Origin: CAZJDM01 sp964544765
GTDB taxonomy: Bacteria > Bdellovibrionota_B > Oligoflexia > CAYFLR01
Reading direction: 5' to 3'
Assembly (NCBI GenBank): GCA_964544765.1
Contig: CAZJDM010000028.1
Location: 1-34,981 of the forward strand
DNA length: 34,981 nt
In this document: positions 26,461-34,895 of the stretch, in pieces
Layout: each line of letters begins with the position of its first letter
Numbering within the stretch: position 1 is the stretch's first letter
Made by a program: the position numbers and the translations under genes
Notes under the pieces: model-generated
Told to the model about the DNA's origin: nothing
Databases searched by the model: none
Seen by the model: only the letters and a program-made list of their open reading frames with translations

Positions 26461-26916
26461 ATGTTACATGAAGAACAACTAATTGCTATGATAGATATTC
26501 GAGTAGATACCCAAAAACCTCTAAACTTAGGAACTTTATCTGTATATGATGGAGTAAAAATAAAAGCAATTTCCACAGTACCAGAATTCATCTGGACTAA
26601 AAGGGGTTATGGCTCCAAAGGACTGGAGTTATTATTGTTCTTAATTAGTTCACAATTGTTATATGATCAATTTGGATTAACCATTACCATGCAAAATCCC
26701 TCTCCTAAGATAAAAAGAAAAATATGGAAACCCTTGATGGTAAAAGGTTTAGTTATAATTGAACCAACAACTGAAGATATAAAAACATTTAGCTTAAAAC
26801 CATCTGTTTTCGCTGAAGGGAAGAAGCTGTCTATTTCTGCTGAAACCTCATATAATCTGGTTGAGGTCTATGCATTCTTTTTTCAGCATATGAGATTAAA
26901 AGATCCACCGCGATAA
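26461..26916 (+). CDS. Unrecognised reading frame, possibly 5'-truncated gene
   Basis: 151 residues from the first ATG, but the frame is open from 26380 and the residues before that Met (KSRALYNEEIIQDNISIFSI) look like coding sequence too. No ATG, GTG or TTG lies in frame between the stop at 26377 and 26461, and the ATG has no ribosome-binding site, unlike most genes here. So the true N-terminus may be lost. The protein has a hydrophobic helix around LELLLFLISSQLL after a GYGSKG turn, which recalls the acyl-CoA-binding turn of GNAT or FeeM-like acyltransferases, but the match is weak. A TATAAT at 26413-26418 could be a promoter element. It may be a gene remnant or a short functional gene. Confidence 0.4.
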   Translation: MLHEEQLIAMIDIRVDTQKPLNLGTLSVYDGVKIKAISTVPEFIWTKRGYGSKGLELLLFLISSQLLYDQFGLTITMQNPSPKIKRKIWKPLMVKGLVIIEPTTEDIKTFSLKPSVFAEGKKLSISAETSYNLVEVYAFFFQHMRLKDPPR

Positions 26917-26944
26917 TCATTTAGGTTTGGTTTATGTAAACTCT

Positions 26945-28453
26945 TTAACTCTTTTTACCTTTTTTCTTTTTAGGTTTAGAATTCTTAGCCTGAATTTTGG
27001 CAGCTCTTTGTTTTGCACCTTTACATCCTCCCTCTCCCTGCTGATTATTACCAACAGCAGCTACTGAGTCAACTTTTGCCGGATGCCTACTTGCAAGATC
27101 TTTGGGAGCATAAGGATCTAGAGAAACAACTCTAGATGTGGGTGCATTTTCTAAGTTATGCACAGCATCAAGAGTACTGGGGGAACCTTCTTTGGTTAAT
27201 TCTCTATTTAAATTTGGCCATCCAAAAGCCCTTGCAAGCCCTTGCTTATATCGGACTATAATTTGAAATCCCTGGGGACCAATAACTTCCGGTTGCTCTG
27301 CTTCCTTTTTCTTCTTTTTTCCAGGTTTCTTAGTTTGACTTGGAAGACTAGGAGGAATAAATATGGTTAGCCTCAATACTTCCGGTATTTCTAATAGGGT
27401 GTTATAAAATCTAGTGGTTTCCTCGGTGTTAGCAAACTCAATAATTCTAAAAACTCGGTCTGGATTTTCAGGCTGATACAGCTCTATTCTTCTGTCATTC
27501 TCTTTACTTCTTTTGAACTCAAGTACTCTTTCATTACGCGCATCATAATATAGCAGATGATTACTTGCTGACATATTGGCATCTGTAGGTAAATATCCTA
27601 AAACTACAGGTCTTTTTTCTCTTGGAGGTTCAGTTTTTTCTAGTTTAGGGCCATCCTTACTACCCTTTTTACCTTCACTAGCTTCAGCCACTTGTTCCCA
27701 GACAGGATTTAAAGATTTTAAGGCTGCAGTCCAATCACCGCTAGCATCTCTCATAGCTTGAACGGCTTCATTGGCACTAAACTTTGCCTGTTTTCCGTCA
27801 CTTACATATCGTAGGTTTACATCGGAAGAACTAAATCTATTGTCCTGTTGCCTGGTCATCCTGCGCCAAGCACGGGCAGCTTTATTAGGATTCTTCTTAA
27901 CTAGAACAACTGTCACCTTTCCCTGTTCTTGCATCCTTCTTAGTAACATAACAAAAGCTTGGGCATGTTCAAGATCTGGCCGCCTCATTACGGTTCGAAA
28001 AACCACCTTAGCCAGCGTTTTCTTTTTACCTTCCTTAGAGTCTTTTTTCCCCTTTCCCCCCTTTTTTCCACCCTTAACGTCATCAGCAGCGGCACCCAAA
28101 AAAGAGGCTGTAATATCAAGGATAGTAGAAACAGCTTCAGCAACATCTTCTCCACCTTTTTCTACTATTTCTCTACGAGATAATACCACCACGGCTTCTT
28201 CAGTAGATGAAAAAGCTACATCAATATCTATGGGTTTAGATTTTTTTTGTTTATCCGGATCAACAGATAATCCGGTTGTAGGATCAAATTGAGCTTTTCC
28301 GGTACCAATCATTTGAAGTCTAAAGGGTTTAGGCCCTTCTTCCTTTTTAGATTTTTTATCTTTCTTGCCTTGTGCCATAAGTAAGGCCGATAGAAGAAGG
28401 CCCAAGGTTAGGACAAATATTACCCTTACTAAGAACTGTGATTTAAAGGACAT
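26945..28453 (-). CDS. Lys-rich exported protein of unknown function
   Basis: 502 residues with a signal peptide (about 1-28, core VIFVLTLGLLLSALLMA followed by QGKK) and no lipobox. The mature protein has ordered-looking stretches separated by Lys/Gly-rich tracts at about 30-40, 138-160, 265-275 and 374-385, and ends in a very basic tail (KKKKGKKS). Ordered parts include VDVAF-type strands (IDIDVAFSSTEEAVVVLSR), AKVVFRTVMRRPDLEHA, and RVFRIIEFANTEETTRFYN. I recognise no domain. The repeated basic linkers suggest binding to an acidic partner such as LPS, nucleic acid or an acidic surface protein; that is inference. It lies 205 nt downstream of pdxH in the same direction. That gap is AT-rich, and I could not assign a promoter in it. 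Confidence 0.7.
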   Translation of the reverse strand: MSFKSQFLVRVIFVLTLGLLLSALLMAQGKKDKKSKKEEGPKPFRLQMIGTGKAQFDPTTGLSVDPDKQKKSKPIDIDVAFSSTEEAVVVLSRREIVEKGGEDVAEAVSTILDITASFLGAAADDVKGGKKGGKGKKDSKEGKKKTLAKVVFRTVMRRPDLEHAQAFVMLLRRMQEQGKVTVVLVKKNPNKAARAWRRMTRQQDNRFSSSDVNLRYVSDGKQAKFSANEAVQAMRDASGDWTAALKSLNPVWEQVAEASEGKKGSKDGPKLEKTEPPREKRPVVLGYLPTDANMSASNHLLYYDARNERVLEFKRSKENDRRIELYQPENPDRVFRIIEFANTEETTRFYNTLLEIPEVLRLTIFIPPSLPSQTKKPGKKKKKEAEQPEVIGPQGFQIIVRYKQGLARAFGWPNLNRELTKEGSPSTLDAVHNLENAPTSRVVSLDPYAPKDLASRHPAKVDSVAAVGNNQQGEGGCKGAKQRAAKIQAKNSKPKKKKGKKS

Positions 28454-28658
28454 AAAAAATACCCCAATTTTTTGTTGATGATTTTTTTAATTTAAAGATT
28501 TTATTCAAGAAATACCTCGTCATATACCTAACATAGATCATATATCATATAGTTCTTCTTTGTAGCAAGCTTAAAAAGGTTATTAAGAGCTTTATGAATA
28601 CAAAGTCCTGGCATTAAGCGCTATGCTAATTGATATTATTGAATAATTCTGGACTTTT

Positions 28659-29333
28659 TCAGGGGGCCAGAGTTACAACATCCCAGCCTTCTTCTTTCTT
28701 GGTATAACAAATTCGATTATGCAATCTATTGGCTCGACCTTGCCAGAATTCGATCTTTTCGGGAAAAACAAGGTATCCACCCCAGTGCTTGGGACAAGGA
28801 ATATCTTGACCTTGAAATTGTTTGTACAACATTTCTCTTCTTTCCAAAAGATATTCTCTACCAGGAATCACAGAGCTTTGATCAGAAGCTATCGCACTTA
28901 ACTGACTCCCTCTAGGTCGACTTAGCCAATAACTACTTGATAATTCACGAGACATCTGTTTAGCTGACCCTTCAACTCGCACCTGTCTTTCGGGAAAAAC
29001 CCAATGAAAGGTCAGGGCAACATAAGGGTTGGTTTTGATACATTTACCTTTATTGCTATTGTAATTAGTGTAAAAACTAAATCCATCATCAATTAAACCT
29101 CTAAATAAAACCGTTCTGGCCGAGGGTCTTCCCTGATTGGTCATGGTGGATAAAACCATTGCGTCTGGATCATGCATCACAAGCGGAGGATAAATTTTCC
29201 CCATCAAAAATCGTCCCCATTTTAAAAATGGATATAAAAATCGATCACCTAGATTCGGGGTTATAGAAATTCCGTGCATGGCTTGATGATACCAATCTCT
29301 GAATTTATCAATAGGGTCGCTTTGATAGCTCAT
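28659..29333 (-). CDS. pdxH: Pyridoxamine/pyridoxine 5'-phosphate oxidase
   Basis: 224 residues from the ATG at 29333, supported by GGAGAGG directly before it; a GTG four codons earlier overlaps that box. PdxH uses FMN and O2 to turn PNP or PMP into pyridoxal 5'-phosphate, in the cytoplasm as a dimer. Family motifs are present: RTVLFRGLIDDGFSFYTNY (FMN phosphate site), SNKGK, ALTFHWVFPERQVRVEG, LSRPRGSQLSAIASDQS, HWGGYLVFPEKIEFWQG and RLHNRICY, ending in TLAP. The gene overlaps the end of hflX by 26 nt in another frame, so the two are probably translationally coupled. The need for O2 shows that the cell meets some oxygen, despite the ferredoxin-linked enzymes nearby. Confidence 0.95.
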   Translation of the reverse strand: MSYQSDPIDKFRDWYHQAMHGISITPNLGDRFLYPFLKWGRFLMGKIYPPLVMHDPDAMVLSTMTNQGRPSARTVLFRGLIDDGFSFYTNYNSNKGKCIKTNPYVALTFHWVFPERQVRVEGSAKQMSRELSSSYWLSRPRGSQLSAIASDQSSVIPGREYLLERREMLYKQFQGQDIPCPKHWGGYLVFPEKIEFWQGRANRLHNRICYTKKEEGWDVVTLAP

Positions 29334-30588
29334 GCACCTCTCCACCCAATTGCTTTATCTTAACCAGGTTGGCTCGAGTTGTTTTAGCGGTTATTACAAT
29401 ACCCGTATTATCCGATTTTGTACCGGTAATTTTGCAAGATTTGTTTACAAAAGCAATACCATCTCCTTGAGAATATAAATAACGAACCTCAAAAGTTACC
29501 ATTTCCTGCTCAAAACAGCTATAAATATGCTCTCTTAGTCTAACTGCATCTTCGGCATTCAAAGCTGATAACGAAATAGCTGTTTTATCAGCATTTTCCA
29601 TGATCTTTGGTAAATGTCTATCTTCATCCGATAATAGGTCAATTTTATTATAAACATAAATGGTTGGGATAGTGTCCGCACCTATTTCAGCTAAAACTCT
29701 CTCGGAAACATCAGCCTGTTTAAGGTAATGAGGATTGGAAAAATCAATAATCAACAAAATGAGATCTGCCCTACATACCTCTTCTAAAGTCGATTTAAAA
29801 GCTTCTATTAAAGAAAGAGGCAAGTTCCTAATAAAACCTACTGTATCTGATAGTAATATTTTGGGTCGCGTTCCAGGATTTAAGGTACGTATTTTAGTAT
29901 CTAGGGTTACAAATAAGTTATCATCCGCTACAAATTCCGTTTTAGTTAGAGCATTCATCAACTCAGTTTTTCCAGCATTAGTATATCCCACTAATGCCAC
30001 CTTTAAAATATTTTTACGCGCCTCTCTTTGAATTAAACGTTCTTTAGTTATTGTCTGGAAATCCCTTTTTAACTTACTTATTCTATCTCTGATCATCCGC
30101 CGGTCAATTTCAATCTGCTTTTCACCCATTCCTTTTCCGTACAAACCACCTTTACCCCCCCTTTGCCTTGCTAAATGCAGCCATTTTCCGGTTAATCGGG
30201 TTAAAGCATATTCCAAACTGGCTATTTCTACTTGGGTTTTCGCTTCTTTGGTCTTGGCGTGTTGGTTAAATATCTGCAAAATAACCGCCGTCCTATCAGC
30301 TACCGCTACTTGCAGATTTTTTTCTAAATTACGATTTTGAGTGGGACTCAATTCTTGATCAAAAAGAACTAACTCGATTTGGTTTTCATTTATAAACTCA
30401 GTGAGTTGCTGAATCTTCCCTAATCCTATTAGATATTTCGGATTATATTTTTTTCTTCGCTGAATTATTTGCCCTTGGATTTCATAACCACAAGTAGCAC
30501 CTAATAAAGCAAGTTCTTTAAGGGAGTCCTCAATAATTTCCGCTTCCTCATCAATCAGAGCAACCGAAACCAACAGAACCTTTTCCAT
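29308..30588 (-). CDS. hflX: Ribosome-associated GTPase HflX
   Basis: 426 residues, the normal length. HflX splits or rescues stalled 70S ribosomes, especially under heat or antibiotic stress. The N-terminal HflX domain (about 1-180) has LIGLGKIQQL, LVLFDQELSPTQNRNLE and the glycine-rich linker RGGKGGLYGKGMGEKQIE leading to DRR. The G domain has G1 GYTNAGKTEL (201-210), G3 DTVGFI (248-253) and G4 NKID (314-317). G1 ends K-T-E-L where most HflX have K-S-T-L; Thr is an accepted metal ligand there, but the Glu is unusual. A C-terminal domain follows. It begins 20 nt after the small unknown gene and its stop overlaps pdxH. Confidence 0.95.
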   Translation of the reverse strand: MEKVLLVSVALIDEEAEIIEDSLKELALLGATCGYEIQGQIIQRRKKYNPKYLIGLGKIQQLTEFINENQIELVLFDQELSPTQNRNLEKNLQVAVADRTAVILQIFNQHAKTKEAKTQVEIASLEYALTRLTGKWLHLARQRGGKGGLYGKGMGEKQIEIDRRMIRDRISKLKRDFQTITKERLIQREARKNILKVALVGYTNAGKTELMNALTKTEFVADDNLFVTLDTKIRTLNPGTRPKILLSDTVGFIRNLPLSLIEAFKSTLEEVCRADLILLIIDFSNPHYLKQADVSERVLAEIGADTIPTIYVYNKIDLLSDEDRHLPKIMENADKTAISLSALNAEDAVRLREHIYSCFEQEMVTFEVRYLYSQGDGIAFVNKSCKITGTKSDNTGIVITAKTTRANLVKIKQLGGEVHELSKRPY

Positions 30589-30608
30589 ATCTTTATCTTT
30601 GTAAACAA

Positions 30609-30932
30609 CTACCTCCTATTAAACCATTTTTTCAATTCGGGAATAGTCTCTAAAATTTCATATTCCTGCTCATTTATCAAAACACGGTGATAATATTTTA
30701 ATCGTTTATTCACTATCTTACATAGAATTTGATCCTTATTCATCAAGGGAGTAAACTGGACAATACAATCATCACCTATCACACACAAATCCTGTATTAA
30801 TGATCGTATAAGTTTGGAACGCCTTCTGAGGATAATACCTTCCTTAGTATTATAAAAATCAAAACGCTTATTACGACTAGGAAATCTTAGTTTCTTAAAA
30901 ATTATTTCTAATGCGCGTTTATTCCCTATCAT
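30609..30932 (-). CDS. Small basic protein of unknown function
   Basis: 107 residues, no family recognised. It is basic (many Lys/Arg), has no signal peptide or membrane segment and is predicted mixed alpha/beta, with strands such as EGIILRRRSKLI, DCIVQFTPL and YHRVLINEQEYEIL. It ends KKWFNRR. Position argues that it is real: the stop lies 20 nt before hflX on the same strand, and its codon use resembles its neighbours. The basic charge and the link to hflX would fit an RNA- or ribosome-associated role, but this is inference. It is separated from the vor genes by 91 nt that contain a short hairpin and a direct repeat. Confidence 0.6.
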   Translation of the reverse strand: MIGNKRALEIIFKKLRFPSRNKRFDFYNTKEGIILRRRSKLIRSLIQDLCVIGDDCIVQFTPLMNKDQILCKIVNKRLKYYHRVLINEQEYEILETIPELKKWFNRR

Positions 30933-30978
30933 ATGGCTAGTCCAAGATTAGAAATTACAGGATGTTGTTTTGTAAAAA

Positions 30979-31027
30979 ACAAAACCCTACTTCTATACTA
31001 ATTTTTTTTACAAAATTCTACTTCTAT
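30979..31027. repeat. 18-bp direct repeat at the end of the vor genes
   Basis: ACAAAACCCTACTTCTAT (30979-30996) and ACAAAATTCTACTTCTAT (31010-31027) differ at two bases and are 31 bp apart. The second copy covers the stop codon of the fused vor gene. The first also forms one arm of a small hairpin (GTTTTGT 30967-30973 with ACAAAAC 30979-30985). It may be a local slippage duplication or part of a transcript end. Confidence 0.5.
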
Positions 31028-32454
31028 GAATAATTTTCTTTTACATAACTATTAGCTTCTTTAATAATTTCTAGATTCTTACCGACTAATGACTTCTTTT
31101 TAAAATTTGCTTGAATCAATTGTTCCAGTCTATCAATCTCCATAATTCCCGTAAAGGATAAATAAGCAGTTAAAGCTACCATATTTGCAGCGGGTAATAT
31201 ATTATGTTTCTCTGCAATATCGGTCATAGGAACATACAAAGCCTTAACATCATCTCTTTCCACCGTACGATTGATAACACTTGAATTAACAATTATCAAA
31301 CCATCCGATTCGACTAAATATTCAAACTCATCTAAACTTGGACCATTCATAGCAATTAAGACATTTGGTTTTTCTACCACTGGAGCCCCAACCTCCTTAT
31401 TTGACATAACCACATGACAGTTGGCCGTACCCCCTCTCATTTCCGGGCCATAAGAGGGTAACCATGTTACGTTCAAACCATGTTCCATTCCTAAATAAGC
31501 CAGAGTTGTACCCGCCATTAAAACCCCTTGACCACCAAATCCCGCTATCCTAAGACGCTGATCCTCAAATTCACTAATAAACTGACTATCTTCCTCAAAT
31601 AAAGATTTTTCATCATTTAATCCCAAAACCTCAAAAAGCTTGTCTGGAGAAATTGCATCTTGAACCACGGGTTTAGGAGCCATATCTTTCAATTGATCTT
31701 TAAATACTTGTACCGGAAAATACTCCTCCATAACTTCTTTTACCCGCTTTACAGCTTCTATTGGTGTTTGCTTCCACCCTACTGGACAAGCAGACAAAAT
31801 CTCAACAAAAGTAAATCCCAGCCCTTCCTTCTGGGCTTTTAGAGCTTTAGTTATGGCTTTTTTTGTTTTCATAATACCCTTAATATCGCTTACAGATACT
31901 CTTTCAACATATACCGGCGCTTCCAGAGTAGCTATAAGCTCACTAACCCGCAAAGGATAACCTTCAGTCGAGGTATCTCTACCCTGAGGTGTAGTAGTAG
32001 TTTTTTGGCCCTCAAGGGTAGTTGGAGCCATCTGACCACCAGTCATACCATATATACCGTTATTAACAAAAATCACGGTAATATTTTCTCCACGATTAGC
32101 GGCATGAATAATCTCGGAAGTTCCAATAGCTGCCAAATCACCGTCACCCTGATAACTAATAACAATGCTATCCGGGTTAGCTCTTGTCAATCCTGTTGCT
32201 ACCGCCGGCGCTCGCCCATGAGCAGCTTGAACATTCCCACATCCAAAATAATAATATGAAAAAACTGAACAGCCCACTGGAGAAATGAAAACACTCTTAT
32301 CTACAACATCAAGAGACTCTAGTGCTTCAGCTATTAATTTTTGTATTCTTCCATGCCCACAACCTGGACAATAATGCGTTACTTGATGATCCAACCCTGG
32401 TTTTCTATCAAAACGATCACTAAAACCTAATGGTTTTCTTAATTGTTTTTGCAT
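31024..32454 (-). CDS. vorA: 2-oxoacid:ferredoxin oxidoreductase, fused beta and gamma subunits
   Basis: 476 residues. The N-terminal part (about 1-265) is the TPP-binding beta subunit: YCPGCGHGRIQKLIAEAL, the SPVGCSVF motif, the diphosphate-binding GDGDLAAIGTSEIIHAANR with VNNGIYGMTGGQ, and SACPVGW. A linker of about 40 residues leads to a gamma domain (about 302-476): RIAGFGGQGVLMAGTTLAYL, WLPSYGPEMRGGTANCHV and NVLIAMNGPSLDEF. The complex oxidises branched-chain or other 2-oxoacids with CoA to acyl-CoA, reducing ferredoxin. I chose the Vor name because the alpha subunit next door looks like VorB; KorB/KorC-type substrate use is possible. GGGAG precedes the ATG, and the gene starts 23 nt after vorB. 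Confidence 0.92.
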   Translation of the reverse strand: MQKQLRKPLGFSDRFDRKPGLDHQVTHYCPGCGHGRIQKLIAEALESLDVVDKSVFISPVGCSVFSYYYFGCGNVQAAHGRAPAVATGLTRANPDSIVISYQGDGDLAAIGTSEIIHAANRGENITVIFVNNGIYGMTGGQMAPTTLEGQKTTTTPQGRDTSTEGYPLRVSELIATLEAPVYVERVSVSDIKGIMKTKKAITKALKAQKEGLGFTFVEILSACPVGWKQTPIEAVKRVKEVMEEYFPVQVFKDQLKDMAPKPVVQDAISPDKLFEVLGLNDEKSLFEEDSQFISEFEDQRLRIAGFGGQGVLMAGTTLAYLGMEHGLNVTWLPSYGPEMRGGTANCHVVMSNKEVGAPVVEKPNVLIAMNGPSLDEFEYLVESDGLIIVNSSVINRTVERDDVKALYVPMTDIAEKHNILPAANMVALTAYLSFTGIMEIDRLEQLIQANFKKKSLVGKNLEIIKEANSYVKENYS

Positions 32455-32477
32455 AATTACTCCCTTAAATACTGTTT

Positions 32478-33557
32478 TTAACTAGCCATATGCATTGTTT
32501 CCACTTCATATTGAGCCGCTAGCTTTTCTACAACTGCCACCAACTCTTGCAATTCGGGAACGGTCCCTCCCATCCTGCCATAAAACTCAACCGGCCTTTG
32601 ACCATTTACCGCTAACCTAACATCATCAACCATTTGCCCGTTAGAAAGCTCAATAACACCAAAAATTTTGGTTAAATCACAAAGCTCTTTTATTCTAGCA
32701 GTAGGAAAGGGCATAAGAGTCAAGGGCTTTAACAAACCAACCTTAATACCTAAATCTCGTAGTTCATCGATAGCACTATGTACTATCCTGGCAGCAATTC
32801 CATAAGCTACCAAAACAATATCCGCATCATCTACTTGATATTCGGTAAAACGAACTTCCTTTGATTCTATAATGGCATATTTTTCTTGTAATTCTTTGTT
32901 TTTTGTCTCTAACACTTTAGTACTCATCCTAATCGAGGAAATAAGGTTGTCCTTACTTTCTTTATCTCCATATATGGCCCAATCATGCCTTTTAACTTCA
33001 GCTACTTTTTTAGGAAAATGAACTGGTTCCATAACTTGGCCAACATACGCATCGGTAAGGATATAAACCGGTGTAAGGTACTTATCAGCCAATTCAAAGG
33101 CTAACATTGTCAAATCACACATTTCTTGAGGATTACTAGGTGCTAAAACTGGAACTCGATAATTCCCATGACCTCCACCTTTTACAACCTGGTTATAATC
33201 ACCCTGCTCAGGCCAGATATTACCTAAACCTGGACCCGCCCGAACCACATTTACTATTACCGCAGGTAATTCAGAACCCGCTAAGTAAGAAACCCCCTCT
33301 TGTTTCAAGCTGATTCCAGGACTTGATGAAGCCGTCATTACTCTTCTTCCAGCACAAGCAGCGCCATATACCATATTAATAGCTGAAACTTCGCTCTCGG
33401 CCTGAATGAAAGTGGCTCCTACCTTTGGAAAAATCTCTGCACATGCATGCGGTATTTCACTTGAAGGAGTGATAGGGTATCCATAATAATGAGTACAACC
33501 TGCTAATAATGCTGCCTTCACAATCGCTTCGTTACCTTTAATAAATTCTTTTTTCAT
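32478..33557 (-). CDS. vorB: 2-oxoacid:ferredoxin oxidoreductase alpha subunit (VorB type)
   Basis: 359 residues, typical length. The pyrimidine-binding domain is at the N-terminus: GNEAIVKAALLAGC, YGYPITPSSEIPH, FIQAESEVSAINMVYGAA and TASSSPGISLKQEG, then GPGLGNIWPEQGDYNQ and GGGHGNYRVPVLAPSN. The C-terminal transketolase-C-like domain has ADIVLVAYGIAARIV and ELSNGQMVDDVR. These features match the subunit usually annotated as 3-methyl-2-oxobutanoate dehydrogenase VorB, although pyruvate- and 2-oxoglutarate-specific relatives look similar. It sits between the ferredoxin subunit (58 nt upstream) and the fused beta-gamma subunit (downstream), the usual gene order. The ATG is preceded by TGAGGT. 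Confidence 0.93.
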   Translation of the reverse strand: MKKEFIKGNEAIVKAALLAGCTHYYGYPITPSSEIPHACAEIFPKVGATFIQAESEVSAINMVYGAACAGRRVMTASSSPGISLKQEGVSYLAGSELPAVIVNVVRAGPGLGNIWPEQGDYNQVVKGGGHGNYRVPVLAPSNPQEMCDLTMLAFELADKYLTPVYILTDAYVGQVMEPVHFPKKVAEVKRHDWAIYGDKESKDNLISSIRMSTKVLETKNKELQEKYAIIESKEVRFTEYQVDDADIVLVAYGIAARIVHSAIDELRDLGIKVGLLKPLTLMPFPTARIKELCDLTKIFGVIELSNGQMVDDVRLAVNGQRPVEFYGRMGGTVPELQELVAVVEKLAAQYEVETMHMAS

Positions 33558-33615
33558 GATAATACCTCACTAAAAGCCTCGCCTTTGGGGGCGGGTAGTT
33601 TACAACAACCCTTAC

Positions 33616-33834
33616 CTACTTCTTGTAAACCGTTATCGTACCCGGTTCAGGGCAAGCGTAAAAACAAAATCCACAACCATTACATCCCTCCACAACATAT
33701 ACTGCATAAGGATAGCCTAAATGATTTATCTTGTCCGACATTGACAGAACCTTTTTGGGGCATTCATGTACACACAACTCACACCCCTTACATTGTTCGC
33801 TAATAATTTCTACTCTAGGTACTTTTACATCCAT
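33616..33834 (-). CDS. Ferredoxin-type 2[4Fe-4S] subunit of the 2-oxoacid oxidoreductase
   Basis: 72 residues with two complete 4Fe-4S motifs: C-x2-C-x2-C-x3-C-P in CKGCELCVHECP and again in CNGCGFCFYACP. It is the electron-transfer (delta) subunit that passes electrons from the TPP enzyme to free ferredoxin. The ATG has a strong GGGAGG box. It is the first gene of the vor set, transcribed before vorB and the fused subunit. The 108 nt before it hold no promoter that I can name with confidence. Confidence 0.93.
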   Translation of the reverse strand: MDVKVPRVEIISEQCKGCELCVHECPKKVLSMSDKINHLGYPYAVYVVEGCNGCGFCFYACPEPGTITVYKK

Positions 33835-33942
33835 GTTTAAAACCTCCCATTAAATCCCTTTAATCCCTAAGCTCTAACTAGATTCCACTAAAAAAGTGCA
33901 ATATCCGTGTTAGTATAAAAGATTCCTCGTCTAACTAGTATG

Positions 33943-34827
33943 TTAGTTTTTTATAATTCCATTTATGCTAACCTCTCCCGCTTTATAACTTGACCTTACA
34001 AGTGGCCCGGAAGAAACCATTAAAAAACCTTTCTTTAATCCAATTTTTTTAAAATTTTTAAATTCAGCCGGAGTTAAATAGCGATCAACCGGCAAATGTT
34101 GTGGGCTGGGTTGTAAATATTGACCAATCGTTAACAAATCCACCTTAATTTCCCGTAATTTATCCATTACTTCTATTACTTCATCATAGCTCTCGCCTAA
34201 TCCCACCATCAATGAAGATTTAGTGTATATTGATGGAACTGTTTCTTTCACTCTTTTTAATAACAATAAAGACCGCTCAAAAGAAGCTCGTCTATCTCTT
34301 ACTGTGGAAGTAAGGCGAGGTACTGTTTCCACATTATGCGAAATTACTTGAGGAAAGGCCCGTATGACCTTATCAATGGATTCATAATTACCTTGAAAAT
34401 CGCCAGTTAACACCTCAATAGTGGTATTAGGATTAAACGCTCTTACCTGTTTGATAGTATCAGCAAAATGCTGGGCTCCTCCGTCTAATAGGTCGTCACG
34501 ATCTACTGAGGTAATGACCACATAACGCAAATTTAATGGTTTTAATAATCGAGCGGTGTTTTCAGGTTCGGAAGGATTTAAAAAGCCCTTAGGATTGCCC
34601 GTTTTAACATTACAAAAGCGACAAAACCGGGTACAGGTATCGCCCATAATCATTACTGACAACGTTTTTTCTTGCCAACACTCGGCAATGTTAGGACACT
34701 TAGCTTCTTCACAAACAGTAGACAAAGATAACCGGCGGGTTTCACTCTTTAATTTCTTATATCCCTCTCCATTGGGTAAATTCACTTTTAGCCAAGTTGG
34801 CTTGGGATGAGTCTTTTTCGATTCCAT
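33943..34827 (-). CDS. lipA: Lipoyl synthase
   Basis: 294 residues from the ATG at 34827. A TTG at 34833 lies better placed after GAGGGAG, and a TTG at 34848 is also in frame, so the start is uncertain by a few codons. LipA is a radical SAM enzyme that inserts two sulfurs into octanoyl groups on lipoyl domains. Both clusters are visible: auxiliary CEEAKCPNIAEC (Cys39, 44, 50) and radical SAM CTRFCRFC (Cys65, 69, 72), plus GDTC, VITSVDRDDL, VGLGE and the C-terminal RSSY that supplies the Ser ligand of the auxiliary cluster. Its substrate proteins (E2 or GcvH) are not in the window; the neighbouring vor complex does not itself need lipoate. Confidence 0.96.
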   Translation of the reverse strand: MESKKTHPKPTWLKVNLPNGEGYKKLKSETRRLSLSTVCEEAKCPNIAECWQEKTLSVMIMGDTCTRFCRFCNVKTGNPKGFLNPSEPENTARLLKPLNLRYVVITSVDRDDLLDGGAQHFADTIKQVRAFNPNTTIEVLTGDFQGNYESIDKVIRAFPQVISHNVETVPRLTSTVRDRRASFERSLLLLKRVKETVPSIYTKSSLMVGLGESYDEVIEVMDKLREIKVDLLTIGQYLQPSPQHLPVDRYLTPAEFKNFKKIGLKKGFLMVSSGPLVRSSYKAGEVSINGIIKN

Positions 34828-34895
34828 TCGCAAAATAATCTCCCTCAATTAATATATTTTAAAGTCGAAACCATATAATCATTTCTTTGATCTAA

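Noticed and set aside
26417..26485. 22-codon frame starting MKKLFRTIYLYLASV, like a signal peptide
   Set aside because: It stops after 22 codons, has no ribosome-binding site and overlaps the larger frame, so the hydrophobic look is probably chance.
27771..28292. 173-codon plus-strand frame opposite the Lys-rich exported protein
   Set aside because: It is antisense to a gene with a clear signal peptide and has no ribosome-binding site.
30967..30985. GTTTTGT/ACAAAAC hairpin as terminator of the vor genes
   Set aside because: The stem has only two G-C pairs and no T-run follows on the minus strand, so termination here is not supported.
33931..33952. CTAAC/GTTAG hairpin followed by TTTTTT at the end of lipA
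   Set aside because: The T-run follows the hairpin only on the plus strand, where no gene ends; on the lipA strand there is no T-tract after the stem.
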